Origin: Gammaproteobacteria bacterium
GTDB lineage: Bacteria; Pseudomonadota; Gammaproteobacteria; Pseudomonadales; Azotimanducaceae
Direction of reading: 5' to 3'
Length of the DNA stretch: 8,710 nucleotides
NCBI GenBank assembly: GCA_030432795.1
Contig: JAUILW010000112.1
Location: forward strand, 1 to 8,710
In this document: positions 1-5,371 of the stretch, piece by piece
Numbering within the stretch: the stretch's first letter is position 1
Layout: each line of letters starts with the position of its first letter
Position numbers and translations under genes: made by a program
The notes under the pieces: model-generated
The model's database searches: none
Told to the model about the DNA's origin: nothing
What the model saw: the letters and a program-made list of their open reading frames with translations, nothing else

Positions 1-2
1 GT

Positions 3-986
3 CTAAGCCGACCGGATCGCTTCGATGACCCGCGCGACGTCATCCTCCAGCACGTCGCGGTGCAACACCCAGCGCTCGCGGTGAACGTACACCCCTTGTG
101 CACGCATATGCGCGAGCAGGGGTGCCAGCACCGCCTCGGGGAGATCGACAAAGAGCATGTTCGTCGCCTGGCGGATGGTGTCGCCAAATCGGTCCCGAAG
201 CGCAGCGGCGATGCGTTCGGCGTGGGCGTGGTCATCCGCCAGCCTGCGCACGTTGTGCTCGAGCGCCCAGAGCCCGGCGGCGGCGATGACGCCGGCCTGA
301 CGCATGCCACCGCCCAGCATCTTCCGGTAACGTCGCGCCCGGTCGATCAGCCCGGCACTGCCGATCAGCAGCGAACCTACCGGCGCGCCGAGCCCTTTTG
401 ACAAGCACACGGAAACGGTATCGCAGCGCTGAGCGATATCCTGAACCGGCACATCGAGCGCCACCGCGGCATTGAATACCCGGGCGCCATCCATGTGCAG
501 CGCCAGTCCTTGCTCGCTGCACAAAGCAGCTACCGAATCCAGATAACCCAGCGAAAGGGGGATGCCGTTGTGGGTGTTCTCCACGCACACCAGCCGCGTG
601 CGTGCGAAATGGATGTTATCCGGCTTGATGGCGGCGCGGATGGCATCGACCGGCAACTCTCCGTTGCTGGCGAACGGCAGCGGTTGGGGTTGAATACCGC
701 CGAGCACCGCAGCCCCGCCTGCCTCGAAACGATAGGCATGCGCGGTCTGGCCGGCAATGAACTCATCGCCACGCTGGCAATGACTGAGTAGTGCCAGGAG
801 GTTTGCCTGCGTTCCACTGGTTACGAAAAGCGCCGACTGCATGCCGAATCGCTCAGCGGCCAAGGCCTCGAGCCGATTGACGGTGGGATCCTCTCCGTAC
901 ACGTCATCGCCAACCTCCGCGGCTGACATCGCTGCGCGCATGGCCGAACACGGTCTTGTGACCGTGTCGCTTCTCAGATCAATCAT
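3..986 (-). CDS. ltaE: Low-specificity L-threonine aldolase
   Basis: PLP-dependent cytosolic enzyme that cleaves L-threonine and L-allo-threonine to glycine and acetaldehyde. The protein aligns closely with E. coli LtaE over its length, beginning MIDLRSDTVTRP and continuing through GDDVYGEDPTVN, SGTQANLLALLSHC and FEAGGAAVLG. Counted from the Met at 986, the PLP-binding lysine in CLSKGLGAPVGS is residue 197 and the active-site histidine in HAYRFEAGG is residue 83, the same numbers as in E. coli; HMDGARVFNA supplies the Asp and Arg near PLP. This is why the start at 986 is chosen. An in-frame ATG at 1019 directly abuts the stop of the exbD-like gene and would add 11 residues (MSAGPPGPLHR) with no counterpart in E. 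coli. Neither start has a good ribosome binding site. The stop is TAG at 3-5, so the gene is complete. It is the last gene of a minus-strand run behind the lactonase and ExbD genes, probably co-transcribed. Function is confident; the exact start less so. Confidence 0.93.
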   Translation of the reverse strand: MIDLRSDTVTRPCSAMRAAMSAAEVGDDVYGEDPTVNRLEALAAERFGMQSALFVTSGTQANLLALLSHCQRGDEFIAGQTAHAYRFEAGGAAVLGGIQPQPLPFASNGELPVDAIRAAIKPDNIHFARTRLVCVENTHNGIPLSLGYLDSVAALCSEQGLALHMDGARVFNAAVALDVPVQDIAQRCDTVSVCLSKGLGAPVGSLLIGSAGLIDRARRYRKMLGGGMRQAGVIAAAGLWALEHNVRRLADDHAHAERIAAALRDRFGDTIRQATNMLFVDLPEAVLAPLLAHMRAQGVYVHRERWVLHRDVLEDDVARVIEAIRSA

Positions 987-994
987 ACGGTGAA

Positions 995-1013
995 GCGGGC
1001 CCGGCGGACCCGC
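995..1013 (-). repeat. GC-rich hairpin between exbD stop and ltaE start
   Basis: On the minus strand GCGGGTCC and GGGCCCGC flank a three-base loop (GCC). In RNA this gives eight pairs with one G-U wobble. The 3' foot of the stem lies eight bases before the ltaE ATG at 986, where the ribosome would bind, and no U-tract follows. It looks more like a structure that hinders or couples ltaE translation than a terminator. It could also be a chance product of GC-rich sequence. Confidence 0.35.
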
Positions 1014-1019
1014 GGACAT

Positions 1020-1430
1020 CTACTGCTGAGCGAGGGAGACGTTGTAAACGCCAGCCAGACGCGCTGAGTCCATCACGTGAATCATGGCTTCTGTGGTGGA
1101 GTCCTCGTGCGGCTGAATGATCACCGGCGCTTCAGGGTTCTCCGCGTGCAGACGCTCGATGTTGGCGCGCACGTTACGCACGTCCACATCGCGCTGGGCG
1201 ATAATGTAGCGGTCGCGGTTGGTGATGCGCACGACAATGGACTTCTTATCTGGATCCACGGTCTTCGGCTTGTCCTCATCCGGCTGATTCACATCAAGAC
1301 CCACTTCCTTTACGAAGGTGGCGGTCACGATGAAGAAGATCAGCATGATGAACACCACGTCGAGCATCGGTGTCAGGTTGATCTCCGAATCATCACTTTC
1401 GGCGTTGCTGCTGCCAAATCGTCGTCGCAT
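1020..1430 (-). CDS. ExbD/TolR family proton-channel subunit
   Basis: A 136-residue inner-membrane protein of the ExbD/TolR family. These proteins pair with an ExbB/TolQ/MotA-type channel to couple the proton-motive force to TonB- or Tol-type work at the outer membrane. The family signature is clear: a short charged cytoplasmic N-terminus, then INLTPMLDVVFIMLIFFIV as the single transmembrane helix (about 23-39) with the conserved proton-carrying Asp24. A periplasmic domain of about 95 residues follows, ending in a typical VxxVMDxAxxAGVxxVSLA pattern. The length is normal for ExbD. GGGGAA at 1434-1439 is a reasonable ribosome binding site for the ATG at 1430. The gene starts 47 bases after the lactonase stop, and its TAG is immediately next to an upstream ATG of ltaE. 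No ExbB, TonB or receptor gene is adjacent, so it is an orphan here and the ExbD/TolR distinction cannot be made. Confidence 0.9.
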   Translation of the reverse strand: MRRRFGSSNAESDDSEINLTPMLDVVFIMLIFFIVTATFVKEVGLDVNQPDEDKPKTVDPDKKSIVVRITNRDRYIIAQRDVDVRNVRANIERLHAENPEAPVIIQPHEDSTTEAMIHVMDSARLAGVYNVSLAQQ

Positions 1431-1477
1431 GGCTTCCCCAGTCCCAACTGCGTTGAACGGCTAAGTGTACCCGCCCA

Positions 1478-2398
1478 TCAGGCCGGCGCAAAGTTCAGTT
1501 TCAACCCCGGTCTTGGCCACGGCAAGCTGACCAGTTGACCCGTGGCGGACAGCGTCACGTAAGCGGTGCACATGTCCGCACCACCGAAAGCGATGTTGGT
1601 GGTCAGCCGATCCGGCATGGCCACGAACTGTGGTTCACCGCCGGCCGGCGATAGCGTGGTGATACCGCCGTTCATGATGGTGGCGACGCTGACCGCGCCG
1701 TCAGCTTCCACCGCCAGTGAATCGAACAGGAAGTAACCACCTCGCCCCGGAAGCAGACGCCCGCCATCTGGTCGGTCGCCACGGCTGTTGGCGAGTGTCC
1801 CCGGCCCACTCAATGGAAAGGCCCAGAGCCGTCCGGTGGGGGTCTCCGCCACGTACAGTTCCCGCTCGTCCGGCGACAGGCCGATACCATTGGGGCCTTC
1901 CATCGGGAAAATGACCTCACGGATGGACGAGCCATCGGCCTGGGCGTAGAAAACCCCGGTTCGATCCCGCTCACGCGGCCGCGTTTTGCCGTGGTCGGTG
2001 AACCAGAATCCACCCTCGGCATCAAAGACGATGTCGTTGGGGCCCCGAAGCGGTTGACCCTCGCAATGCGTGTAAAGTATCTCCACCTTGCCGGTGGCAA
2101 GGTCCACCCGCTCGATGCGCCCGCCCCCGTAACTCTCGGGCTCCTCGCCGGGATACAGGCGGCCGTTGTGCTCGATCCACTGAAAGCCGCCGTTGTTGCA
2201 GATGTATACCGCACCATCCGGGCCGATGGCGGCGCCGTTCGGACCTCCACCAACCTGTGCTACGACCTCGATGCGGCCCTGATGCACGCGGGAGAGCGTA
2301 CCGCGAGCGATCTCCACCAGCAGCACAGAGCCATCCGGCATGACGATGGGTCCTTCAGGAAATCTCAGGCCTTCAGCCAGTACGGTGAGTTCGGTCAT
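1478..2398 (-). CDS. SMP-30/gluconolactonase/LRE-family lactonase
   Basis: A 306-residue six-bladed beta-propeller of the SGL (SMP-30/gluconolactonase) family, whose members hydrolyse sugar-acid or other lactones with a bound divalent metal. Metal and substrate positions can be matched to the family pattern: Glu15 in RFPEGP, Asn121 in GPNDIVFDAEGG, Asn170 in EGPNGIGLSPDE and Asp226 in FDSLAVEADG. Repeated blade motifs (PDGxVxx, DxxxGxxWFTD) run through the protein. No signal peptide is visible, so it is probably cytosolic. The ATG at 2398 is preferred because MTELTVLAEGLRFPEGP is a typical N-terminus. The open frame extends to an ATG at 2476, but that adds an unlikely Arg-rich stretch and would overlap the divergent lipoprotein gene. 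It leads the minus-strand run with the exbD-like gene and ltaE. The substrate is unknown; 'gluconolactonase' would be over-precise. Confidence 0.88.
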   Translation of the reverse strand: MTELTVLAEGLRFPEGPIVMPDGSVLLVEIARGTLSRVHQGRIEVVAQVGGGPNGAAIGPDGAVYICNNGGFQWIEHNGRLYPGEEPESYGGGRIERVDLATGKVEILYTHCEGQPLRGPNDIVFDAEGGFWFTDHGKTRPRERDRTGVFYAQADGSSIREVIFPMEGPNGIGLSPDERELYVAETPTGRLWAFPLSGPGTLANSRGDRPDGGRLLPGRGGYFLFDSLAVEADGAVSVATIMNGGITTLSPAGGEPQFVAMPDRLTTNIAFGGADMCTAYVTLSATGQLVSLPWPRPGLKLNFAPA

Positions 2399-2463
2399 GT
2401 ATCGTTCAAATCCGCGGCGCCGATGGGTAACATACCGCAGCCCCTCACCACCCGGCACCTGTT
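2399..2463. promoter_or_regulatory. Short divergent intergenic region
   Basis: These 65 bases lie between the lactonase start (minus) and the lipoprotein start (plus), so they should carry promoters for both, although a promoter for either could lie inside the opposite gene. The only weak candidate is TAACAT at 2428-2433 (two mismatches to TATAAT), with no convincing -35. CGGCGCCG at 2415-2422 is an eight-base palindrome that could be chance. Nothing firmer is visible. Confidence 0.25.
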
Positions 2464-2784
2464 TTGCATCGAGCACTGCCTATCCTTGTTGTCCTGGCGC
2501 TCACCGCGCCGCTGCTCGTCGGTTGCCAGGCCTACGAACGGCCAGGAGAGCGTACGGTGGGAGAGCTCACGGACGATGTGGCCATCCACGCGGTGATCAA
2601 GCGACGGCTGGTCGCAGACCCACAGTTGGAGGGGCTGCGCATCAACGTGGATGTACACCAGGGCGAGGTGCGACTCAGCGGCCGCGTCGCCAGCGAAGCC
2701 CTGCGTGCCAAGGCGGTACGGCTCGCGGGCACCGTACGCGGCGTGGTGCGCGTGCAGGATCATCTGTACATCGTTACCAGGTGA
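2464..2784 (+). CDS. Small BON-domain outer-membrane lipoprotein
   Basis: A 106-residue lipoprotein precursor. The N-terminus has a weakly charged MHR followed by the hydrophobic stretch ALPILVVLALTAPL and a lipobox LVGC with the modified Cys21. Gln at +2 does not match the inner-membrane retention signal, so outer-membrane location is expected. The mature part is one BON domain (about residues 36-105): an amphipathic helix (DDVAIHAVIKRRLVADPQL), a first strand (LRINVDVHQGEVRLSGRV), a second helix and the closing VRGVVRVQDHLYIV. This matches OsmY/DolP-type proteins that bind phospholipid or support envelope integrity. The start is TTG: an in-frame stop lies at 2428-2430 and no ATG or GTG falls between it and the signal peptide. 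No clear ribosome binding site precedes it, so expression may be low or the start unusual. It diverges from the lactonase gene. Family is confident, role general. Confidence 0.82.
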   Translation: MHRALPILVVLALTAPLLVGCQAYERPGERTVGELTDDVAIHAVIKRRLVADPQLEGLRINVDVHQGEVRLSGRVASEALRAKAVRLAGTVRGVVRVQDHLYIVTR

Positions 2785-2798
2785 CACACCGGCGCGAA

Positions 2799-2807
2799 TT
2801 ACCCACA
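2799..2807 (+). other. Near-consensus DnaA-box sequence
   Basis: TTACCCACA matches the DnaA-box consensus TTATNCACA at all but the fourth base. It has the same orientation as the perfect box at 2963 and lies on the other side of the AT-rich block. Alone it would mean little; its weight comes from the arrangement. Confidence 0.3.
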
Positions 2808-2950
2808 CAGGGGTGGACATCGCTGCGCGACTGATATACCCGCGACCGACCCTGGGTTTCCCCTCTAAACTTATGAAATATAAGGACTTAAATATTCCAG
2901 TAGTCGCAATGGCGTCGATGCGCTGCCAGACGCCTGCACCATCCGGAATT

Positions 2951-2959
2951 TAATCCCCA
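2951..2959 (+). other. Degenerate DnaA-box-like sequence
   Basis: TAATCCCCA followed by GAG repeats, with changes, the 12-base unit TTATCCACAGGC that begins exactly 12 bases later. It has two mismatches to a DnaA box and could be a decayed tandem copy of it. Confidence 0.25.
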
Positions 2960-2962
2960 GAG

Positions 2963-2971
2963 TTATCCACA
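2963..2971 (+). other. Perfect consensus DnaA box (TTATCCACA)
   Basis: TTATCCACA is the highest-affinity DnaA-box sequence known from E. coli oriC (R1 type). It lies five bases beyond the end of hemF, in context CAGAG-TTATCCACA-GG. By base composition alone an exact match in a GC-rich window this size is unlikely, though not impossible. It could titrate DnaA, regulate nearby genes, or be part of an origin-like region. The sequence match is certain; the function is not. Confidence 0.5.
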
Positions 2972-2975
2972 GGCT

Positions 2976-3884
2976 TCATGCGAGCCAATCCCGCGGCTGC
3001 AGCACGTCCAGTAGCGCCGCTTCCGGGCTGCCGGGCGGGTCCTGGCGCTGATAGGACCAGGCCGCCAGAGGCGGAAGCGATGCCAGCACACTCTCCACCC
3101 GCCGGCCGCTTTGCAGGCCGTATTTGGTACCCCGGTCGATGGCCAGATTGAACTCGGCGTAGCGTCCGCGCCGATAGAGTTGAAAGTCGCGCTGCCGCTC
3201 GCCCCACGGCGTGCCTTTGCGACGCTCGACGATCGGTATGTAGGCGGGGAGAAACGCATCACCCACCCGACGCACGAAGTCGAAACTCGCTTGCGGGCCG
3301 CCTTCGGTCCAGTCGTCGAAGAACAACCCACCCACGCCACGGCACTCCTGTCGGTGTGGAAGGAAGAAATACTCATCACACTGCCGTTTGAGCTCGGGGT
3401 AGTGGACCCCAGCCGCATCCGCACTGACCTGGTGCCAGTGCACGATGTCCTCCTCGAACGGATAGAACGGCGTGAGGTCGAATCCGCCGCCGAAATACCA
3501 CGCTCCCTGGCTGTCGGATGCGCCATCTACCACGAAGTAGCGCAGATTCATGTGCGTGGTCGGCACATAGGGGTTCACCGGATGCACGATCATAGAGATA
3601 GCGGTGGCCTGGAAAGGATGCCCGGCCAGATGCGGATTGCGCGCGGTGGCAGCGGGCGGCAGCGTCGCGCCAAGGCTGTGCGTGAACTGCACAGCCGCCT
3701 TTTCAATGTGCTCGCCCCCCGCAATTACCCGCGGACGCGCGAGGCCGCCTGGCGGCGCTTCCGGGGGCGGGGTGATTTCTTCACGGCTGAACCGCACATC
3801 GGGCTCGAATGCTTCCAGCGCAGCGCAGATCTCGTCCTGCAGCGCCATGAAATAGCGTCGCACCTCCAGCACGTCCAGGGACAT
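2976..3884 (-). CDS. hemF: Oxygen-dependent coproporphyrinogen III oxidase
   Basis: HemF converts coproporphyrinogen III to protoporphyrinogen IX by two oxygen-dependent decarboxylations in haem synthesis, acting as a cytosolic homodimer. The 302-residue product aligns with E. coli HemF (299 residues) throughout. Signatures in order: HPVNPYVPTTHMNLRYF (101-117), WYFGGGFDLTPFYPFEED (129-146), CDEYFFLPHRQE (169-180), RGVGGLFFDDW (182-192), PIVERRKGTPWGERQR (217-232), RRGRYAEFNLAIDRGTKYGL (238-257) and SPEAALLDVLQPRDWLA at the C-terminus. The ATG at 3884 is supported because MSLDVLEVRRYFMALQDEIC aligns with the E. coli N-terminus; the internal Met13 would lose conserved residues. A weak AAGAG lies seven bases upstream. 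The gene diverges from the thiolase operon with only 36 bases between starts and ends in the DnaA-box gap. It appears intact. No other haem gene is adjacent. Confidence 0.97.
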   Translation of the reverse strand: MSLDVLEVRRYFMALQDEICAALEAFEPDVRFSREEITPPPEAPPGGLARPRVIAGGEHIEKAAVQFTHSLGATLPPAATARNPHLAGHPFQATAISMIVHPVNPYVPTTHMNLRYFVVDGASDSQGAWYFGGGFDLTPFYPFEEDIVHWHQVSADAAGVHYPELKRQCDEYFFLPHRQECRGVGGLFFDDWTEGGPQASFDFVRRVGDAFLPAYIPIVERRKGTPWGERQRDFQLYRRGRYAEFNLAIDRGTKYGLQSGRRVESVLASLPPLAAWSYQRQDPPGSPEAALLDVLQPRDWLA

Positions 3885-3887
3885 CGG

Positions 3888-3893
3888 TATACT
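3888..3893 (+). promoter_or_regulatory. Possible -10 element for the thiolase operon
   Basis: TATACT lies 27 bases before the ATG at 3921, a plausible -10 for the plus-strand operon, in the 36-base gap shared with hemF. No convincing -35 is found about 17 bases upstream, so this is a weak call. Confidence 0.25.
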
Positions 3894-3920
3894 CTTGGGC
3901 CTGTGAATTCGGGGGCAAGT

Positions 3921-5369
3921 ATGGCGGGAGTCACCGCAATTGGCACCTACGTGCCGAGGCTGCGTCTGCTACGCGCAGCGATAGTGGAAGCACACAAGTG
4001 GGCAGATCCCGGACTTGCGGGCAAGGCGCGGGGTGCGCGCAGCATGTGCAACTGGGACGAGGATGCCATCACCATGGCGGTCGAAGCGGCGCGGCAGGTG
4101 GTGGGTGAGCGCCCACCGGAAGCGCTCTACCTTGCATCCACTACCGCACCTTTTGCCGACCGGCAGAACGCCGGCATCGTCAGTACGGCGCTCAACCTGC
4201 CGGAAGGTCTTGCGACCCTGGACATCGGCGCCTCGCAGCGGGCAGGCACCGGCGCCCTGATTCAGGCCCTGGCGGCAAGCGCCACGTACAGCAGCTCGCT
4301 TGTCGTGGCCACCGATCACCGGCGCACCAAGGCTGCGAGTTCAGGGGAACTCAACTATGGTGACGGCGCGGTAGCCGTCCTCGTAGGCAATGACGACACA
4401 CTGCTCGATTGCCTGGCGACCCACACCGCAAGTGTGGACTTCATCGATCACTTTCGCGGCGCCGCCGAAGCCTTCGACTACGACTGGGAAGAGCGCTGGA
4501 TACGTGATGAGGGTATTGCCCGCATCATCCCACCAGCAGTCGGCCGGGCGCTCGAGAAGGCCGGGGTCGCGGCGGCGGACGTTGCCCACTTCATCATGCC
4601 CTGCACCATACGCGGCGGTGCCGCCATGGTGGCGAGCCAGGTCGGGGTGCCGGGTGATGCGGTGGCGGACAACCTGGCCGAAGAAGTGGGCGAAACCGGC
4701 GCGGCGCACCCACTGATGATGCTCAGCGCCCGCCTGCCCGAGGTCTCGGCAGACGACATCGTGGTGGTGGTGGGTGTTGGCCAGGGCTGCGATGTGCTGG
4801 TGCTGCGCGCCACACAGGCTTTGCAGCAGCATCCGCACCGGGCCACGTTTGCCCATGCCTGCGCGCATAGGGTAGAAGAGACCAACTACCAGAAGTTCCT
4901 GGCGTTTAACGACCTCATCACCCTCGAGCGTGGCATGCGCGCCGAGCGCGACGACTACAAGACCGCGCTCACCGTGAACTATCGCAAACGCGACATGCTT
5001 ACGGGGCTGGTCGGCGGCCGCTGCAGCACCTGCGGCACGCAGCAGTTTCCTCGCACCGACGTGTGCGTGAACCCGCAATGTCGCGCAACGCACACCCAGG
5101 AGCCGCAACCGTTCCGTGAGGCGAAGGCCAGCATCCTCACCTGGTCGGCAGACTATCTCACCTACACCGCAGACCCACCGTCGCACTACGGCATGATCAG
5201 CTTCGCCGAAGGTGGCCGCTTCATGACGGACTTCACCGACGTCGCTGTGGGCGAGATCGACGTTGGTATGCCGGTGCGCATGGTGTTTCGCGTTAAATCC
5301 TTCGACCGGAGCCGCGGCTTCGTTCGTTACTTCTGGAAAGCCGTGCCCGAGCGCGGCGAGGAGCGTTAG
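3921..5369 (+). CDS. HMG-CoA-synthase-like domain fused to DUF35 zinc-ribbon/OB-fold domain
   Basis: A 482-residue two-domain protein. Residues 1-300 have the thiolase-superfamily fold of archaeal HMG-CoA synthase (GIGTYVPRxRL-like start, EDAITMAVEAARQ, ASQRAGTGAL, ELNYGDGAVAVLVG, GVGQGCDVLVL). Residues 355-480 are DUF35: a zinc ribbon with Cys368, Cys371, Cys382 and Cys387, then an OB fold (ASILTWSADYL, HYGMISFAEGGRFMTDF, GMPVRMVFRVKS). Against a remembered archaeal HMG-CoA synthase, the catalytic Glu, Cys and His positions read Thr74, Gln106 and Ile225, so normal HMG-CoA synthesis is doubtful. DUF35 proteins bind acyl-CoA and partner thiolase-fold enzymes, and the thiolase gene follows after two bases, so a joint complex is likely. 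ATG 3921 is preceded by GGGGG (3911-3915); a GTG at 3903 is possible. The frame stays open back to 3111 across antisense hemF, which is not coding. Possible roles are a scaffold, a decarboxylase or a retro-aldolase. Confidence 0.88.
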   Translation: MAGVTAIGTYVPRLRLLRAAIVEAHKWADPGLAGKARGARSMCNWDEDAITMAVEAARQVVGERPPEALYLASTTAPFADRQNAGIVSTALNLPEGLATLDIGASQRAGTGALIQALAASATYSSSLVVATDHRRTKAASSGELNYGDGAVAVLVGNDDTLLDCLATHTASVDFIDHFRGAAEAFDYDWEERWIRDEGIARIIPPAVGRALEKAGVAAADVAHFIMPCTIRGGAAMVASQVGVPGDAVADNLAEEVGETGAAHPLMMLSARLPEVSADDIVVVVGVGQGCDVLVLRATQALQQHPHRATFAHACAHRVEETNYQKFLAFNDLITLERGMRAERDDYKTALTVNYRKRDMLTGLVGGRCSTCGTQQFPRTDVCVNPQCRATHTQEPQPFREAKASILTWSADYLTYTADPPSHYGMISFAEGGRFMTDFTDVAVGEIDVGMPVRMVFRVKSFDRSRGFVRYFWKAVPERGEER

Positions 5370-5371
5370 AT

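Larger units (their letters stand above)
2785..2975. other. Convergent intergenic gap with AT-rich core and DnaA-box-like sites
   Basis: The gap lies between the ends of the lipoprotein gene (plus) and hemF (minus). It holds an AT-rich block at 2866-2896 (26 of 31 bases A or T), which contrasts sharply with the surrounding GC-rich DNA. Within it CTTAT-GAAAT-ATAAG (2870-2884) forms a five-base inverted repeat. A GC-rich stem GGCGTC/GACGCC (2911-2916 with 2929-2934, loop 12) follows, but no T-tract lies on either side, so neither convergent gene has a recognisable intrinsic terminator. DnaA-box-like 9-mers lie at both ends (separate entries). A 26-codon open frame (ATG 2874 to TAA 2953) has no ribosome binding site and is not called a gene. 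Confidence 0.6.

Noticed and set aside
1077..1538. 153-codon plus-strand open frame opposite the exbD-like gene
   Set aside because: His/Val/Leu-rich antisense shadow of a conserved gene, with no domain and crossing into the lactonase end.
2399..2476. Extended N-terminus for the lactonase (start at 2476)
   Set aside because: The added 26 residues are Arg/Gly-rich, not family-like, and would overlap the divergent lipoprotein gene. MTELTVLAEGLRFPEGP is the natural start.
2911..2934. GGCGTC/GACGCC stem as a shared terminator for the lipoprotein gene and hemF
   Set aside because: Six-pair stem with a 12-base loop and no T-tract on either strand, so it does not meet the pattern of an intrinsic terminator.
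2874..2953. 26-codon open frame (begins MKYKDLNIPVVA) in the AT-rich gap
   Set aside because: No ribosome binding site, no recognised family, and the frame arises from the AT-rich block; a real small protein cannot be excluded but is not supported.
3111..3920. Long upstream extension of the HMGS-like/DUF35 frame, 270 further codons on the plus strand
   Set aside because: It runs antisense through hemF, a conserved gene, and shows no family resemblance; the protein homology starts at the Met at 3921.
4341..5186. 281-codon open frame on the minus strand
   Set aside because: It lies opposite the HMGS-like/DUF35 gene, has low-complexity His/Arg-rich composition and no recognisable domain. It is a by-product of high-GC codon use.
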